From: 0-14-0-80-60-11 sp049322355 | GTDB taxonomy: Bacteria > Desulfobacterota > Desulfobaccia > Desulfobaccales > 0-14-0-80-60-11 | Direction of reading: 5' to 3' | DNA: 64,000 nucleotides | Assembly: GCA_049322355.1 (NCBI GenBank) | Contig: JBMORG010000003.1 | Span: forward strand, 44,025-108,024 | Shown here: positions 8,369 to 16,322 of the stretch, piece by piece | Numbering within the stretch: the first letter of the stretch is position 1 | Layout: each line of letters begins with the position of its first letter | The notes under the pieces: generated by a model | What the model saw: the letters and a program-made list of their open reading frames with translations, nothing else | What the model was told of the DNA's origin: nothing | Database searches by the model: none | Position numbers and translations under genes: made by a program

Positions 8369-8605
8369 TTATACCGATTCTCCCGTATCGATGATTTTCA
8401 GGCGGTTGAGGATCTTATCGATCCGTTCCCGGACCAGTTCCCGTTCCCGGGAAACTTTGGCCAGTTCAGCCTGGGCCTCTTTGAGGGCTTGTTCCTTTTC
8501 GCCCAGGCTCTTTTGCAGAGCGGTGTTAGCTTCTTTCAAGCCGGCAATTTGATTTAAAACCAACTCCAATTTTTGTTCCAGGGTAGTAAAGAGATCAGTA
8601 ACCAC
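8369..8605 (-). CDS. ZapB-like coiled-coil cell division protein
   Basis: A short (about 78 residues) almost entirely helical protein with heptads (LEQKLELVLNQIAGLKEAN..., EKEQALKEAQAELAKVSRER). It sits directly ahead of zapA and so resembles ZapB or the similar coiled-coil partners of ZapA. I chose the GTG at 8605, not the upstream ATG at 8647, because a GGGGGA ribosome site lies at proper spacing before the GTG, and the extra 14 residues (MHLARAQSILWGIC) do not look like a coiled coil. Function is inferred from context and shape. Confidence 0.75.
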   Translation of the reverse strand: MVTDLFTTLEQKLELVLNQIAGLKEANTALQKSLGEKEQALKEAQAELAKVSRERELVRERIDKILNRLKIIDTGESV

Positions 8606-8660
8606 GCATATCCCCCATAATATTGATTGTGCTCTTGCGAGGTGCAATTGTCAAGCATTT

Positions 8661-10889
8661 TTACAACTTCGGCGGAACCAGGGTGTCCCGCAGGCGGGCC
8701 GCCAGATGGGTAAACCGGCGGATGGGACGGTCATTTCGGATGGCCATGCCGAGGGCCCGCTTGGTGCCCAGAATCACCACCAGGCGGCGTCCCCGGGTGA
8801 GGGCGGTGTACAATAGATTCCGCTGCAACATCATGAAGTGATGAGTGGTTAGCACCAAAAGGACGGCGGGGAACTCACTGCCCTGGGCCTTGTGCACCGT
8901 AACAGCGTAAGCCAGGGTGAGCTCCTCCCGTTCGCCGGGGTCATAGGTGAGCACCCGGCCGTCAAAATCCACCTGGAGTTGGCCCGTGGCATCGAGAAAC
9001 CCACAGACCTGGCCGATATCCCCGTTGAAGATTTCCTTATAGTAGTTATTTTTGAGTTGCATCACCTTGTCGCCCCGGCGATAAACCCGTCCGCCCCATG
9101 ACCACCGCGGACTGTCGGGGTTGAGGCGCTCCTGCAACTCCACGTTCAGGGTCTGGATGCCCACGGCGCCCCGGTGCATGGGCGTGATCACCTGGAGGTC
9201 TCGCAGGGGGTCCAGGCCAAAGCGGCTGGGAATCTCTGCGGCCACCAGGTCAAGGAGCCTGGTCTTGATGGCTTCGGGGTCCTCCAATTCCAGGAAGACG
9301 AAATCCCCTTTGCCGAAGTCCTTGGGCAGGACGGGATAGGCCCCCTGGTTAATGCGATGGGCGTTGACTACGATGAGGCTTTCTTTGGCCTGACGGTAGA
9401 TTTGGGTCAGGCGCACCACCCCGATGACCCCGGAATCCATCAGGTCTTTGAGGATGTTGCCCGGCCCCACGGCTGGCAGTTGGTGGGCGTCCCCCACCAG
9501 AATGAGGCGGGCGGCGGGCGGAATGGCCCGGAGCAGGTGGTACATCAGAAAAGTATCCACCATGGAGGTCTCATCCACCACCACCACTTCCGCTTTCAAG
9601 GGGTCCGCGGGGGTGCGGCGGAAGCCGCCGGTTTGGGGGGAAAACTCCAGGGCCCGGTGGATGGTGCTGGCGGCCATGCCGGTGGTTTCGGAAAGACGCT
9701 TGGCCGCCCGGCCGGTGGGGGCCATGAGCATGACCCTGGCCCCCAAACCCTGATAGAGGTCCAGGATGCAGCTGACGATGGTGGTTTTGCCGGTGCCGGG
9801 GCCGCCGGTGATGATAAGCACCTTGTCCTTCAAGGCTGCAGCCACCGCGCTCGCTTGCTCGGCGGAGAGCGTAAGACCTCGCTGCTGTTGGACCTGGGCG
9901 ATGAGGTCTTCCAGATGTAAGGGGGGTGGGCTCCCGGCCGCGGTGATCAGACGCCCCAGGGACTGGGCCAATCCGGTTTCCGCCACCCAGGCGGGCCGTT
10001 TGTAAACGCCGCGTCCGCTAGGCAATTCCGGCACCACTAACCGGCCTTCCCGGGCCAGGGCTGCCAGGGCCTTCTGCAACGAGGGGCGGGGAACGTGGAG
10101 CAGTTCCTCAGTGCGCTGCATGAGCAGGTCTTCCGGGACGTAAACATGGCCCTCGCCGCCCATGGTATCCAGAACGTGGAGCAGCCCCGCGGCCAGGCGG
10201 GCCGGGGTCAAGGGGTCCAAGTTGAGGCGGCCGGCCAGGCGATCGGCGGTGAGAAATCCCAGGCCGTGGATATCCAAGGCCAGTTGATAGGGATTGGTGG
10301 TCACCACTTCAAGGGCCTGGTCGCCGTACTGCTGGTAGATTTTGGTGGCCATACTGAAACCCACCCCCAATCCTTGCAGGGCCACTAACACTTCCCGGGC
10401 GGTTTTTTGGTTCTTCCAGTCACGCCGAATCTGCGCCATCTTTTTCTCCCCGATGCCGGGGACTTCCGTTAAGCGCTCCGGGTGGTTATCAATGATGGTC
10501 AGCGTCTCGGGGCCGAAATGGGCCACCAGGCGTTGGGCCAGTTCGGAACCGATGCCCTTGATGAGCCCCGAGGCCAAGTATTTTTCGATGCCCGCCACCG
10601 TAGCGGGAAGCACGGCGTACCACCACACCACCTTAAACTGCTCTCCCCACTTGGGATGCACCTCGTAGCGGCCCTTAAGGTGAAGCTGCTCCCCTTCCTT
10701 GACCGCAGCGAGAGGTCCCACCACCGTGGCGGGCTGGCGGCGCCCCCGGACCTTGAGGCGCACCACGGCGTAGTGGCTGGCCGGGTCGGCAAAGGTGAGG
10801 CGCTCCACAGTGCCCTCCAGGGTCTCCAGGGGTTGGGTGGTCAGGTCCGGGGGCAGGGGTGGTCTGGGTTGGGCCAAGTGTCGTCGCAT
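8661..10889 (-). CDS. recD2: RecD2 5'-3' DNA helicase
   Basis: A superfamily 1B helicase of the RecD2 type, which acts without RecBC. From the ATG at 10889 it is 742 residues; an upstream ATG at 10994 adds 35 poorly conserved residues, and GAGCGAG precedes the chosen start. The N-terminal OB-like and helix-hairpin-helix region (TEVPGIGEKKMAQI) is followed by Walker A IITGGPGTGKTTIV (about residue 360), motif II VVVDETSMVDTF, motif III LVGDAHQLPAVGPGN and the C-terminal TVHKAQGSEFPAVL (motif V). The AYAVTVHKAQGSEF block confirms the class. It is probably involved in repair or replication-fork processing. Confidence 0.95.
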   Translation of the reverse strand: MRRHLAQPRPPLPPDLTTQPLETLEGTVERLTFADPASHYAVVRLKVRGRRQPATVVGPLAAVKEGEQLHLKGRYEVHPKWGEQFKVVWWYAVLPATVAGIEKYLASGLIKGIGSELAQRLVAHFGPETLTIIDNHPERLTEVPGIGEKKMAQIRRDWKNQKTAREVLVALQGLGVGFSMATKIYQQYGDQALEVVTTNPYQLALDIHGLGFLTADRLAGRLNLDPLTPARLAAGLLHVLDTMGGEGHVYVPEDLLMQRTEELLHVPRPSLQKALAALAREGRLVVPELPSGRGVYKRPAWVAETGLAQSLGRLITAAGSPPPLHLEDLIAQVQQQRGLTLSAEQASAVAAALKDKVLIITGGPGTGKTTIVSCILDLYQGLGARVMLMAPTGRAAKRLSETTGMAASTIHRALEFSPQTGGFRRTPADPLKAEVVVVDETSMVDTFLMYHLLRAIPPAARLILVGDAHQLPAVGPGNILKDLMDSGVIGVVRLTQIYRQAKESLIVVNAHRINQGAYPVLPKDFGKGDFVFLELEDPEAIKTRLLDLVAAEIPSRFGLDPLRDLQVITPMHRGAVGIQTLNVELQERLNPDSPRWSWGGRVYRRGDKVMQLKNNYYKEIFNGDIGQVCGFLDATGQLQVDFDGRVLTYDPGEREELTLAYAVTVHKAQGSEFPAVLLVLTTHHFMMLQRNLLYTALTRGRRLVVILGTKRALGMAIRNDRPIRRFTHLAARLRDTLVPPKL

Positions 10890-11130
10890 CTCGCTCGATT
10901 TAGTGTAAAGCTGGGTTATAAACCAGCCAATAACCCTCCACGGGTTCAAATCTCGTTGAAATTCATAATAAACCGGGCCGCCACAACCCGTCAACGGGAA
11001 TCAGCCCCCGGCTTGGCCAACCGGTCTTTGGAGGCGAGGAAATAACCGGCAGTCTGGACGAGCAACGAAGGGGGCACGCCTTCAGGTTATAGCGTTTGCC
11101 GAAAGTTGTTGCTGGTTATCCGGTTGGATT

Positions 11131-11202
11131 TGTCATTCTGAGCGCCGCGAAGGAGCTCGCTTTTTCGAGATTCTTCGGTCGCATAGCTCCCTCAGAATGA
11201 CA
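11131..11202. repeat. 72-bp element with TGTCATTCTGAG inverted ends
   Basis: The element starts TGTCATTCTGAG and ends CTCAGAATGACA, a perfect 12-bp terminal inverted repeat, with an inner imperfect palindrome around CGAGATTCTTCGG. Elements with these ends are widely scattered in bacterial genomes. An incomplete end, TGTCATTCTGA, is seen at 63875-63885. Confidence 0.8.
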
Positions 11203-11245
11203 ATCGTAGGCGGCCCATGAGGCTCTCGAATAGGAAAAAACGTTT

Positions 11246-11390
11246 GAGCCTCTTACAAAATTCATCCAAAGACCAAATATTCTTATTGGTTGCTAAAAAA
11301 GACCCAGTGGCACAGACTTTCCAGCCTATGCAAACGCAGACTGAAGCCTGCGGCTACGTGCTTAAAGAGGCTCTTTTGGCAATTGCTATA
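11246..11390. repeat. 145-bp interspersed inverted-repeat element (family A), copy 1
   Basis: The copy begins GAGCCTCTT and has AAGAGGCTC close to its other end, giving a 9-bp perfect terminal inverted repeat, followed by TTTTGGCAATTGCTATA. A diverged copy lies at 17937-18080. The size and inverted ends fit a MITE-like element without coding capacity. Confidence 0.75.
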
Positions 11391-11427
11391 ATTTTCCGTT
11401 AGGGATCGCTGGAATCTTATAATGCCC

Positions 11428-11471
11428 TTGACATCTTGTATAAGTAAGATACTATTGAAAACAGTTCTCAA
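11428..11471 (+). promoter_or_regulatory. Promoter and Fur-type operator of the fur-feoA pair
   Basis: A -35 box TTGACA (11428-11433) and a -10 box TACTAT (11450-11455) are 16 bp apart. The near-palindrome TTGAAAACAGTTCTCAA (11455-11471) overlaps the -10 box and transcription start. Its position suggests autoregulation by the Fur-family protein encoded next; the binding protein is inferred. Confidence 0.55.
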
Positions 11472-11498
11472 TAATGTGGACTGAATAATCCGAGCACG

Positions 11499-11951
11499 AT
11501 GATGAAATCAGAAATCCAGGTATTTCGGGACTACATCCGCCAGCGCAGTCTGCGGCGCACCCAGGAAAGGGAAGAGATCCTGCGGGAGATTTTTGCCATT
11601 CACGGGCATTTTGATGTGGACGAACTTCACCTGAGACTTAGGGACAAGCGCTCCAAGGTTTCCAAGGCTTCTATTTACCGGGCTTTGCCGTTATTCATTG
11701 ATTGCGGCTTGATCCGGGAGGTGGATTTCAGCGACGGCCATTGGCACTATGAGCATATCTACGGTCATGCCCATCACAGCCATCTGCGATGCCTGGGATG
11801 CGGCGAGGTCCTGGAGTTCGAAGAGCCGGGGTTGAGGCTCCTGGAGGAAGAATTGGCCCGGCAATACGGTTATCGGATTAAAGGCCATCAGTTACAGGTG
11901 CACGGCTATTGCAGCACCTGCCAAGAGGCGGAAAAAAGTGGCGGTTTCTGA
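11499..11951 (+). CDS. fur: Fur-family ferric uptake-type regulator
   Basis: The 150-residue protein has the Fur winged helix (LRRTQEREEILREIF, KVSKASIYRALPLFIDCG) followed by the dimerisation and metal domain: HYEHIYGHAHHSHLRCLGCG supplies His ligands and the first CxxC, and CSTCQ the second. The residue after the CxxC is Glu-rich (VLEFEEPG), as in iron-sensing Fur, unlike the Asp of the PerR at 14906-15328. Overlap of its 3' end with a FeoA gene supports control of ferrous iron. A near-palindromic operator overlaps its own promoter. Confidence 0.85.
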   Translation: MMKSEIQVFRDYIRQRSLRRTQEREEILREIFAIHGHFDVDELHLRLRDKRSKVSKASIYRALPLFIDCGLIREVDFSDGHWHYEHIYGHAHHSHLRCLGCGEVLEFEEPGLRLLEEELARQYGYRIKGHQLQVHGYCSTCQEAEKSGGF

Positions 11952-12237
11952 GAAGGACCTTAAATTGGATGCAGTAGAACCTATTGAGCACTCCCTGGCC
12001 GAGATGCCAGCCGGCAAGCGGGTAAGAATCACCGGATACCGGGGCGGCCGGATGCTGCGGGCCCGGCTGCTGGCCATGGGCCTTAATTTGGGGCGGGAAC
12101 TGGAAGTTGTGCAAAATAATCATGGTCTCATCATTGTGAGCATCGACGGGGGGCGGGTGGCCTTGGGAAAAGGCATCAGTCATAAAATCCTGGCCGAGCC
12201 GGTGCTGCCTCTCCTTACTCACCAGCAAACAGGATAA
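11938..12237 (+). CDS. feoA: FeoA-domain protein
   Basis: A 99-residue SH3-like FeoA protein: LAEMPAGKRVRITGYRGG, MLRARLLAMGLNLGRELEVV and the closing VALGKGISHKILAEPV are typical of FeoA, the small cytoplasmic partner of the ferrous iron transporter FeoB. The GTG start at 11938 overlaps the end of fur by 14 bp, so translation is coupled. An N-terminal extension of about 20 residues precedes the FeoA core. No feoB lies in the window; the gene may be a stand-alone FeoA-like regulator. Confidence 0.85.
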   Translation: MAVSEKDLKLDAVEPIEHSLAEMPAGKRVRITGYRGGRMLRARLLAMGLNLGRELEVVQNNHGLIIVSIDGGRVALGKGISHKILAEPVLPLLTHQQTG

Positions 12238-12343
12238 ACAGCAACGACGTCAGCAATCCCCGGCGGAGTGGTGTCACAGGGGGGGTAGGCAAGTCCGGGC
12301 AAAGTCCAGGGTTACGGGCAGGCAGTAAATCCTCCTGGAACCC

Positions 12344-13132
12344 TCAGCAGAAGAACGTCAAAAATAAACCTGCTATGGAGACAGTGCCGACGGGCACCCA
12401 GTCAAGCTGGCCTTTGGAGAACAACCTGGCCCACTTCCACGATCTACTTCCGGTGGCCGGAGGCAGTTCGGTCAGTTGGACAAGGTTGACCTGCTGCTCG
12501 AAGGAACCTATGGGAGTCATTGAATGCTTGACGGTAACCGGCCTTTGGGGAAGACCAGGGGTCGCTGCTTCCGGGACCGTCAGGGCTGGTCCGTAGAGCC
12601 TTAAGCAGGCCTCCACCACTGCCTCGTCATAGAGAACTCCTTTATTCATGGAGAGTTCCGCCAAGGCGACGGATTGGTCCAGGGCAGGGCGGTAAGGCCG
12701 GTGTGAACACATGGCCTCCATGACATCGGCCACGCCTAAGATCCTGGCCTCCAAAAGGATGTCAGGTTCCTTCAGACCGTGGGGGTAGCCGGAACCATCC
12801 AGCCTTTCGTGATGTTGCAGGATGATAAGGGCGGTGTCACCGGGAAGATTGATGGGCTTTAAGATGTTGTAGGCCACTTGGGGGTGGGTCTTAATCAGGT
12901 CGAACTCAATGGGAGAGAGTTTTCCCGGCCTGGCCAGCAATTCCGTGGGGATGGCCACCTTGCCCAAGTCGTGCAGAGTCGCGGCTATCCGTAGTTGCTG
13001 GATGCGGTCCTCAGGGAGATCCATTTCCTGGGCAATGGCACAGGCGATCCGGGTTACCCGCTGCTGATGGCTAACGGTGTAAGGGTCCCGGGCTGCGATG
13101 GTGGATTCCATCACCTGAATAAGGGCTTCCAT
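12344..13132 (-). CDS. HD-GYP domain protein, probable c-di-GMP phosphodiesterase
   Basis: From the ATG at 13132 (AAAGGAGA ribosome site 5-6 bp away; the ATG at 13180 lacks one) the protein has 262 residues. Residues about 1-180 are one HD-GYP domain: ATLHDLGKVAIP contains the HD metal residues, LQHHERLDGSGYPHG the HH and GYP signatures. These enzymes hydrolyse c-di-GMP. No sensor or receiver domain precedes it, so it is a stand-alone domain. The last 70 residues (from TVPEAATPGLPQ) are not recognisable and end in a short hydrophobic stretch VSIAGLFLTFFC, which might be non-native sequence after a lost stop. Confidence 0.85.
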   Translation of the reverse strand: MEALIQVMESTIAARDPYTVSHQQRVTRIACAIAQEMDLPEDRIQQLRIAATLHDLGKVAIPTELLARPGKLSPIEFDLIKTHPQVAYNILKPINLPGDTALIILQHHERLDGSGYPHGLKEPDILLEARILGVADVMEAMCSHRPYRPALDQSVALAELSMNKGVLYDEAVVEACLRLYGPALTVPEAATPGLPQRPVTVKHSMTPIGSFEQQVNLVQLTELPPATGSRSWKWARLFSKGQLDWVPVGTVSIAGLFLTFFC

Positions 13133-13338
13133 GGCTTCTCCTTTTTGACCGGAGTTGCATCCCCACAACGTAGGTCGCATGTGTGTCAGTTTGAGGCAAA
13201 AAGGCTAATGATAAATTAATGTCTGGGGAAAACCCTATCAATCAGGGTTTCCCTAATTTTGGCTATCGAAATTCCTTACTTATTCAGAAAAAGGGACGGT
13301 CAAGGGAACATTATGGTTAAACCTGCAACCATTTTCAA

Positions 13339-14106
13339 ATGGCCGGGAGACCAGGCATAATGGACCCAGGGGATTCCGGCCTTCTCCCCAACAGAAGGCA
13401 AGAACTGGAAAGCCTGGACCAGAGGCTGGGCTACCGCTTCGCGAACCTGGGATTGCTGGACCAAGCCTTGCGCCACAGTTCTTATGCCCATGAAAACCCT
13501 GGGTGCGGTGAAAGCAACGAGCGGTTGGAGTTCCTGGGAGATGCGGTCCTGAACCTCACGGTGAGCACCTTGCTCCTGGCCCGATTTCCCCAGAGTTCCG
13601 AAGGAGATTTATCCAGGGGCCGGGCTGCTCTGGTGAACGCTCGGCAACTGGCGATCCTGGCCCGAGACTTGGGCCTGGGAGCCCACCTCCGGGTGGGGAA
13701 GACCGAGGAACTGCAGGAGGGCCGGGAGAAGCCCTCTCTTTTGGCCGATGCTTTGGAAGCGGTGCTGGCCGCGGTTTATCTGGACGGGGGCCTGAAAGCC
13801 GCGGCGGCCCTGACGGAACGCTGGTTCAGTCCGCTGTTGGCGACGGCTTTGCCGGGCCAGGACTTTAAAACCTCCCTGCAAGAGCTAACCCAAGCCCGTT
13901 ACAAGGCCTTGCCATCGTATCACCTGCTGGCCGAAAGCGGGCCCGGCCATGCCAAGCATTTCCGGGTGGAGGTGCGCCTCAATGAATTACCCCTGGCCCA
14001 GGGTGAAGGCCGCACCAAAAAGCAAGCGGCGCAGCGGGCGGCCCGGCTGGCCATGGAACGACTGGAGGCGAAGGGAACTGCTACGTCTAGCGATTGCCAA
14101 AAATAA
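13339..14106 (+). CDS. rnc: Ribonuclease III
   Basis: The RNase III catalytic domain carries NERLEFLGDAVLNL (signature with metal-binding Glu and Asp) and LLADALEAVLAAVYLDGG (second acidic pair). It is followed by a double-stranded RNA-binding domain (DFKTSLQELTQARYKALPSY, GEGRTKKQAAQRAARLAME). Length 255 residues is normal. Two starts are possible: ATG 13339 and ATG 13360 (MDPGDSG); neither has a strong ribosome site. It cuts double-stranded RNA in rRNA maturation and mRNA processing. It is divergent from the HD-GYP gene, with 206 bp between. Confidence 0.95.
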   Translation: MAGRPGIMDPGDSGLLPNRRQELESLDQRLGYRFANLGLLDQALRHSSYAHENPGCGESNERLEFLGDAVLNLTVSTLLLARFPQSSEGDLSRGRAALVNARQLAILARDLGLGAHLRVGKTEELQEGREKPSLLADALEAVLAAVYLDGGLKAAAALTERWFSPLLATALPGQDFKTSLQELTQARYKALPSYHLLAESGPGHAKHFRVEVRLNELPLAQGEGRTKKQAAQRAARLAMERLEAKGTATSSDCQK

Positions 14107-14142
14107 TTTCTTGGGCGCGCCTGCGTGGGCGCCATAAAATAA

Positions 14143-14164
14143 GGGCGGACACATGGGTCCGCCC
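14143..14164. repeat. GGGCGGAC-type interspersed hairpin
   Basis: GGGCGGAC, a 6-base loop, then GTCCGCCC. The same hairpin occurs at 24471-24492, where it is followed by a T-rich run, and a degenerate form is near 17870-17890. Confidence 0.6.
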
Positions 14165-14262
14165 CTACAATAAAATTGCCGGTATGGTAAAAAATGTGCA
14201 ATTACCTGGCGAGGGACCGGGCGCAGGCAGATCTCTGCCGGCGCCCCGATTGTTTCGGGGTT

Positions 14263-14757
14263 CTACTCAATGCGTTTAAATAATTTTTTCACCGCCTTGC
14301 AAACGGGACAGTTGTCCGGGGCCTCGCCTTCCACGGTGTAGCCGCAGACCGAGCAAACGAAGATATCCACGAGCTCTTTGGCCGCCATGGTCTCCAGGGC
14401 TTTCTGAAAGAGGCGGGCATGGACCTTTTCCACTTCGTTGGCGAAGTTAAAGGTACGTTCCGCGTCTTTGTGGCCCTCGGCCTGGGAGTCGGCAATCATT
14501 CGGGGATACATCTGCTGGAACTCGGCGACTTCCCCGGCTATGGCCTCTTTGAGATTTTCCGCAGTAGAGGCAACAGCCTTTAAAGTCCTCAAGTGATTTA
14601 AGGCATGGACCGTTTCCGCCTCGGCGGCGGCCCGAAACAGCCGGGCCACCTGGGGATAACCTTCACGGTCGGCTTTTTCGGCAAAGGCCAGATACTTGCG
14701 GTTGGCCTGAGATTCTCCAGCAAAGGCTTCTTTGAGGTTGGCAATGCTCTTATCCAT
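14263..14757 (-). CDS. rbr: Rubrerythrin
   Basis: From the ATG at 14757 (GAGGAAA ribosome site) the protein has 164 residues. An N-terminal four-helix ferritin-like domain carries the di-iron ligands (AFAGESQANRKYLAF, AEAETVHALNHL, GEVAEFQQMYPRM, NEVEKVHARLF), and a C-terminal rubredoxin domain has CSVCGY and CPVCKA. Rubrerythrin reduces hydrogen peroxide to water with electrons from rubredoxin in anaerobes. It is the last gene of the perR-dsr-rbr run, 14 bp after the desulforedoxin-like gene. Confidence 0.96.
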   Translation of the reverse strand: MDKSIANLKEAFAGESQANRKYLAFAEKADREGYPQVARLFRAAAEAETVHALNHLRTLKAVASTAENLKEAIAGEVAEFQQMYPRMIADSQAEGHKDAERTFNFANEVEKVHARLFQKALETMAAKELVDIFVCSVCGYTVEGEAPDNCPVCKAVKKLFKRIE

Positions 14758-14771
14758 TAGCCGTTTCCTCC

Positions 14772-14894
14772 TCAGCCTTCCACCTGTTTCATGGGAACGC
14801 CGCAGCAAACCAGCACCCCGCCGCCGGCCTCCATCACTTTCACCTTGTTGCCGCAGATTTTACATACATATACCTGTCCTACTTGTGTAGCCAT
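14772..14894 (-). CDS. dsr: Desulforedoxin-like iron protein (40 residues)
   Basis: A very short gene. It starts MATQVGQVYVCKICGNKV and ends VLVCCGVPMKQVEG, so four cysteines sit as CxxC and CC, the rubredoxin-like Fe(SCys)4 site of desulforedoxin and of the N-terminal domain of desulfoferrodoxin. It probably passes electrons to a peroxide or superoxide reductase. A GAGGAGAA ribosome site precedes the ATG. It lies between perR (11 bp upstream) and rbr (14 bp downstream) in one operon. Confidence 0.92.
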   Translation of the reverse strand: MATQVGQVYVCKICGNKVKVMEAGGGVLVCCGVPMKQVEG

Positions 14895-14905
14895 AAAAGT
14901 TCTCC

Positions 14906-15328
14906 TCAGTGAGATTCATTGGCCTGACACCGGGGACATAATCCCCAGAAGGTCAGGGAAGGGTGCTCAACCTGGAAGCCGTGCTGGTCATCGGGCAGCA
15001 GGGAAGGAAACTCCCCCGGCTGCCAGTCGAGATCAACAATATGGTGACATTGACGACAGATGAGATGGGCATGAGGGCCGGTCTCCCCATCGTAACGTGC
15101 CACTTCGTGGAGAGGATTGACCTTGATCACCATGCCTTTCTGGCACAGGACTTCCAGGGTTTTGTACACGGTGTTAAAGGAAATGGCCGGGAGTTGCCGG
15201 CGCACCTCTTGGTAGATATTTTCCGCAGAGGGGTGGTCCCGGCGGTTCTGGAGACTGCCCAGCACTGCCAAACGTTGCGGAGTAACCGCAATACCGCGCT
15301 CGCGCAATTGTCGAATTAGATTTTCCAT
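14906..15328 (-). CDS. perR: PerR-type peroxide-sensing Fur-family repressor
   Basis: A Fur-family regulator of 140 residues. The winged helix (VTPQRLAVLGSL, ISFNTVYKTLEVLCQKG) is followed by the regulatory metal residues in PerR form: His in RDHPSAENIY, Asp in ARYDGETG, two His in PHAHLICRQC and Asp in HIVDLDW. Structural zinc is held by CRQC and CPRC. PerR loses DNA binding when its iron-site histidines are oxidised by peroxide. It heads the operon with desulforedoxin and rubrerythrin and has an AT-rich inverted repeat just before its start. Confidence 0.9.
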   Translation of the reverse strand: MENLIRQLRERGIAVTPQRLAVLGSLQNRRDHPSAENIYQEVRRQLPAISFNTVYKTLEVLCQKGMVIKVNPLHEVARYDGETGPHAHLICRQCHHIVDLDWQPGEFPSLLPDDQHGFQVEHPSLTFWGLCPRCQANESH

Positions 15329-15336
15329 AATCTGAT

Positions 15337-15352
15337 TATTAGATAATAATTA
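15337..15352 (-). promoter_or_regulatory. Probable PerR/Fur operator upstream of perR
   Basis: ATTATTAGATAATAAT is a near-perfect inverted repeat in an AT-rich block 8-24 bp ahead of the perR start and resembles the PerR box TTATAATNATTATAA. It would permit autoregulation of the perR-dsr-rbr operon. Assignment is by position and similarity only. Confidence 0.5.
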
Positions 15353-15525
15353 TTACTGCCTATGTCAAGAGTAAAAATTGCCGCAATAGATTTGAAAGAA
15401 GTTTTTTCATGTAGGACCAAGATGATTGGAAAGCAGTGAAAACAGTGGGTTCAGCAGGTGTCCCCCAAAAAGATAAGGCGGAACGAAGCCCCCAAGGTTA
15501 TCAAGGCACTATTGAAACGCCAGGT

Positions 15526-16107
15526 CTAATAATAGTAATTCAGGCCACACTGGAAAAAATTGACATTAAAAGAGGGATTTTCATCGTAGAGGCCGGCATT
15601 GGAAGAGTGCCGCCAGCGATAGGCCACGGACAGGGCCAGTTGGGGAGTCAGGGCAATATCGAAGCCGGCCCCCACTTGGGGAGTGAAATTGAACGCGTGT
15701 TCCAGGGCCGGGCTGTCAATACTTTCGGTGATAATGCCGGCGCCTCCCTCGATATAGGCAAGGACCGAGGGAAAGAGAAGACAACTGAGCTTCAGCATGG
15801 GTGTGATGCCCAGTTCAAAACCGGTCTCTTCGGCGCTGGCGATGCTGGCGATGCCCTCCACGACAAAGGAGGCTCCGAAGGGTCCCATTTTCTTGCCGGG
15901 GGGCATGAGAAAAATCCCCCAGCGAGGCAGTAAGCTATAAAGGTGAACGGAGGCCTTCTTAGTATTTTTCCCGTAAGCGAAACGTAGTCCCACTTCCTGG
16001 CGGAACTTACTGACGTCAAATTCCGCCCCTTGGACCGTTGCCGGCAGCAATACCGCAACCGCCAGCACCATGGCCATGAGGCCATTGCCACATACGCGCC
16101 GCACCAT
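15526..16107 (-). CDS. pagL: PagL-like lipid A 3-O-deacylase (outer membrane)
   Basis: This 193-residue exported protein has a signal peptide (VLAVAVLLPATVQGA) followed by alternating beta strands of a small barrel ending in aromatic residues (FFQCGLNYYY). The block YRWRHSSNAGLYDENPSFN matches the PagL active-site segment H-x-S-N-A with a downstream NP, and AYIEGGAGII matches the earlier conserved strand. PagL removes the 3-O acyl chain from lipid A in the outer membrane. The call rests on the HxSNA motif. GGGGGAGG precedes the start codon. Confidence 0.82.
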   Translation of the reverse strand: MVRRVCGNGLMAMVLAVAVLLPATVQGAEFDVSKFRQEVGLRFAYGKNTKKASVHLYSLLPRWGIFLMPPGKKMGPFGASFVVEGIASIASAEETGFELGITPMLKLSCLLFPSVLAYIEGGAGIITESIDSPALEHAFNFTPQVGAGFDIALTPQLALSVAYRWRHSSNAGLYDENPSFNVNFFQCGLNYYY

Positions 16108-16241
16108 TTTCCTCCCCCTTGCGATGGCAGGCTGATTTTCCCCTTCCCTGCCAAAATAGCACTGGGGTCCCCAAAAGTCAAAAAGTTTGCCCCGGAAGTA
16201 AGCTTAAGAACTATGGTTGTGAGGAAATGGTGGGGAGAGAA

Positions 16242-16273
16242 GGACCTGACGGCAGAAAACTACGGTCAGGTCC
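16242..16273 (-). terminator. Hairpin downstream of enolase
   Basis: GGACCTGAC and GTCAGGTCC form a perfect 9-bp stem with a 14-base loop, 50 bp past the eno stop. No clean U-run follows on the minus strand (TTCTCTCCCC), so termination is likely but not certain. Confidence 0.5.
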
Positions 16274-16322
16274 CTGCCCTCCCAAGCGGTAAGTCAACAT
16301 TATTACGGGTTTGACGGCAGTC

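Larger units (their letters stand above)
10890..11427. other. Gene-free stretch with two repeats
   Basis: The 538 bp upstream of recD2 hold no credible gene. They contain the 72-bp palindromic element at 11131-11202 and the 145-bp inverted-repeat element at 11246-11390. An open frame of 61 codons at 11217-11402 is merely the repeat read through: a related copy of the same DNA at 17937-18080 does not keep that frame. Confidence 0.7.

Noticed and set aside
10905..10970. T-arm-like GGGTTCAAATC near a GCTGG/CCAGC hairpin, a tRNA-like look
   Set aside because: No acceptor stem, D arm or 7-base anticodon loop can be built; the hairpin loop is 8 bases and the stem does not fit.
11217..11402. 61-codon open frame
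   Set aside because: It is the family A repeat read through; the second copy does not keep the frame.
12250..12345. GC-rich block with GGGCAAAG, considered as c-di-GMP riboswitch next to the HD-GYP gene
   Set aside because: It lies downstream of both convergent genes and lacks the GEMM consensus.
16242..16290. GGTCAGGTCC considered as part of a signal recognition particle RNA
   Set aside because: The GGAAGGAAGCAGCC core of SRP RNA is absent; the bases belong to a terminator-like hairpin.
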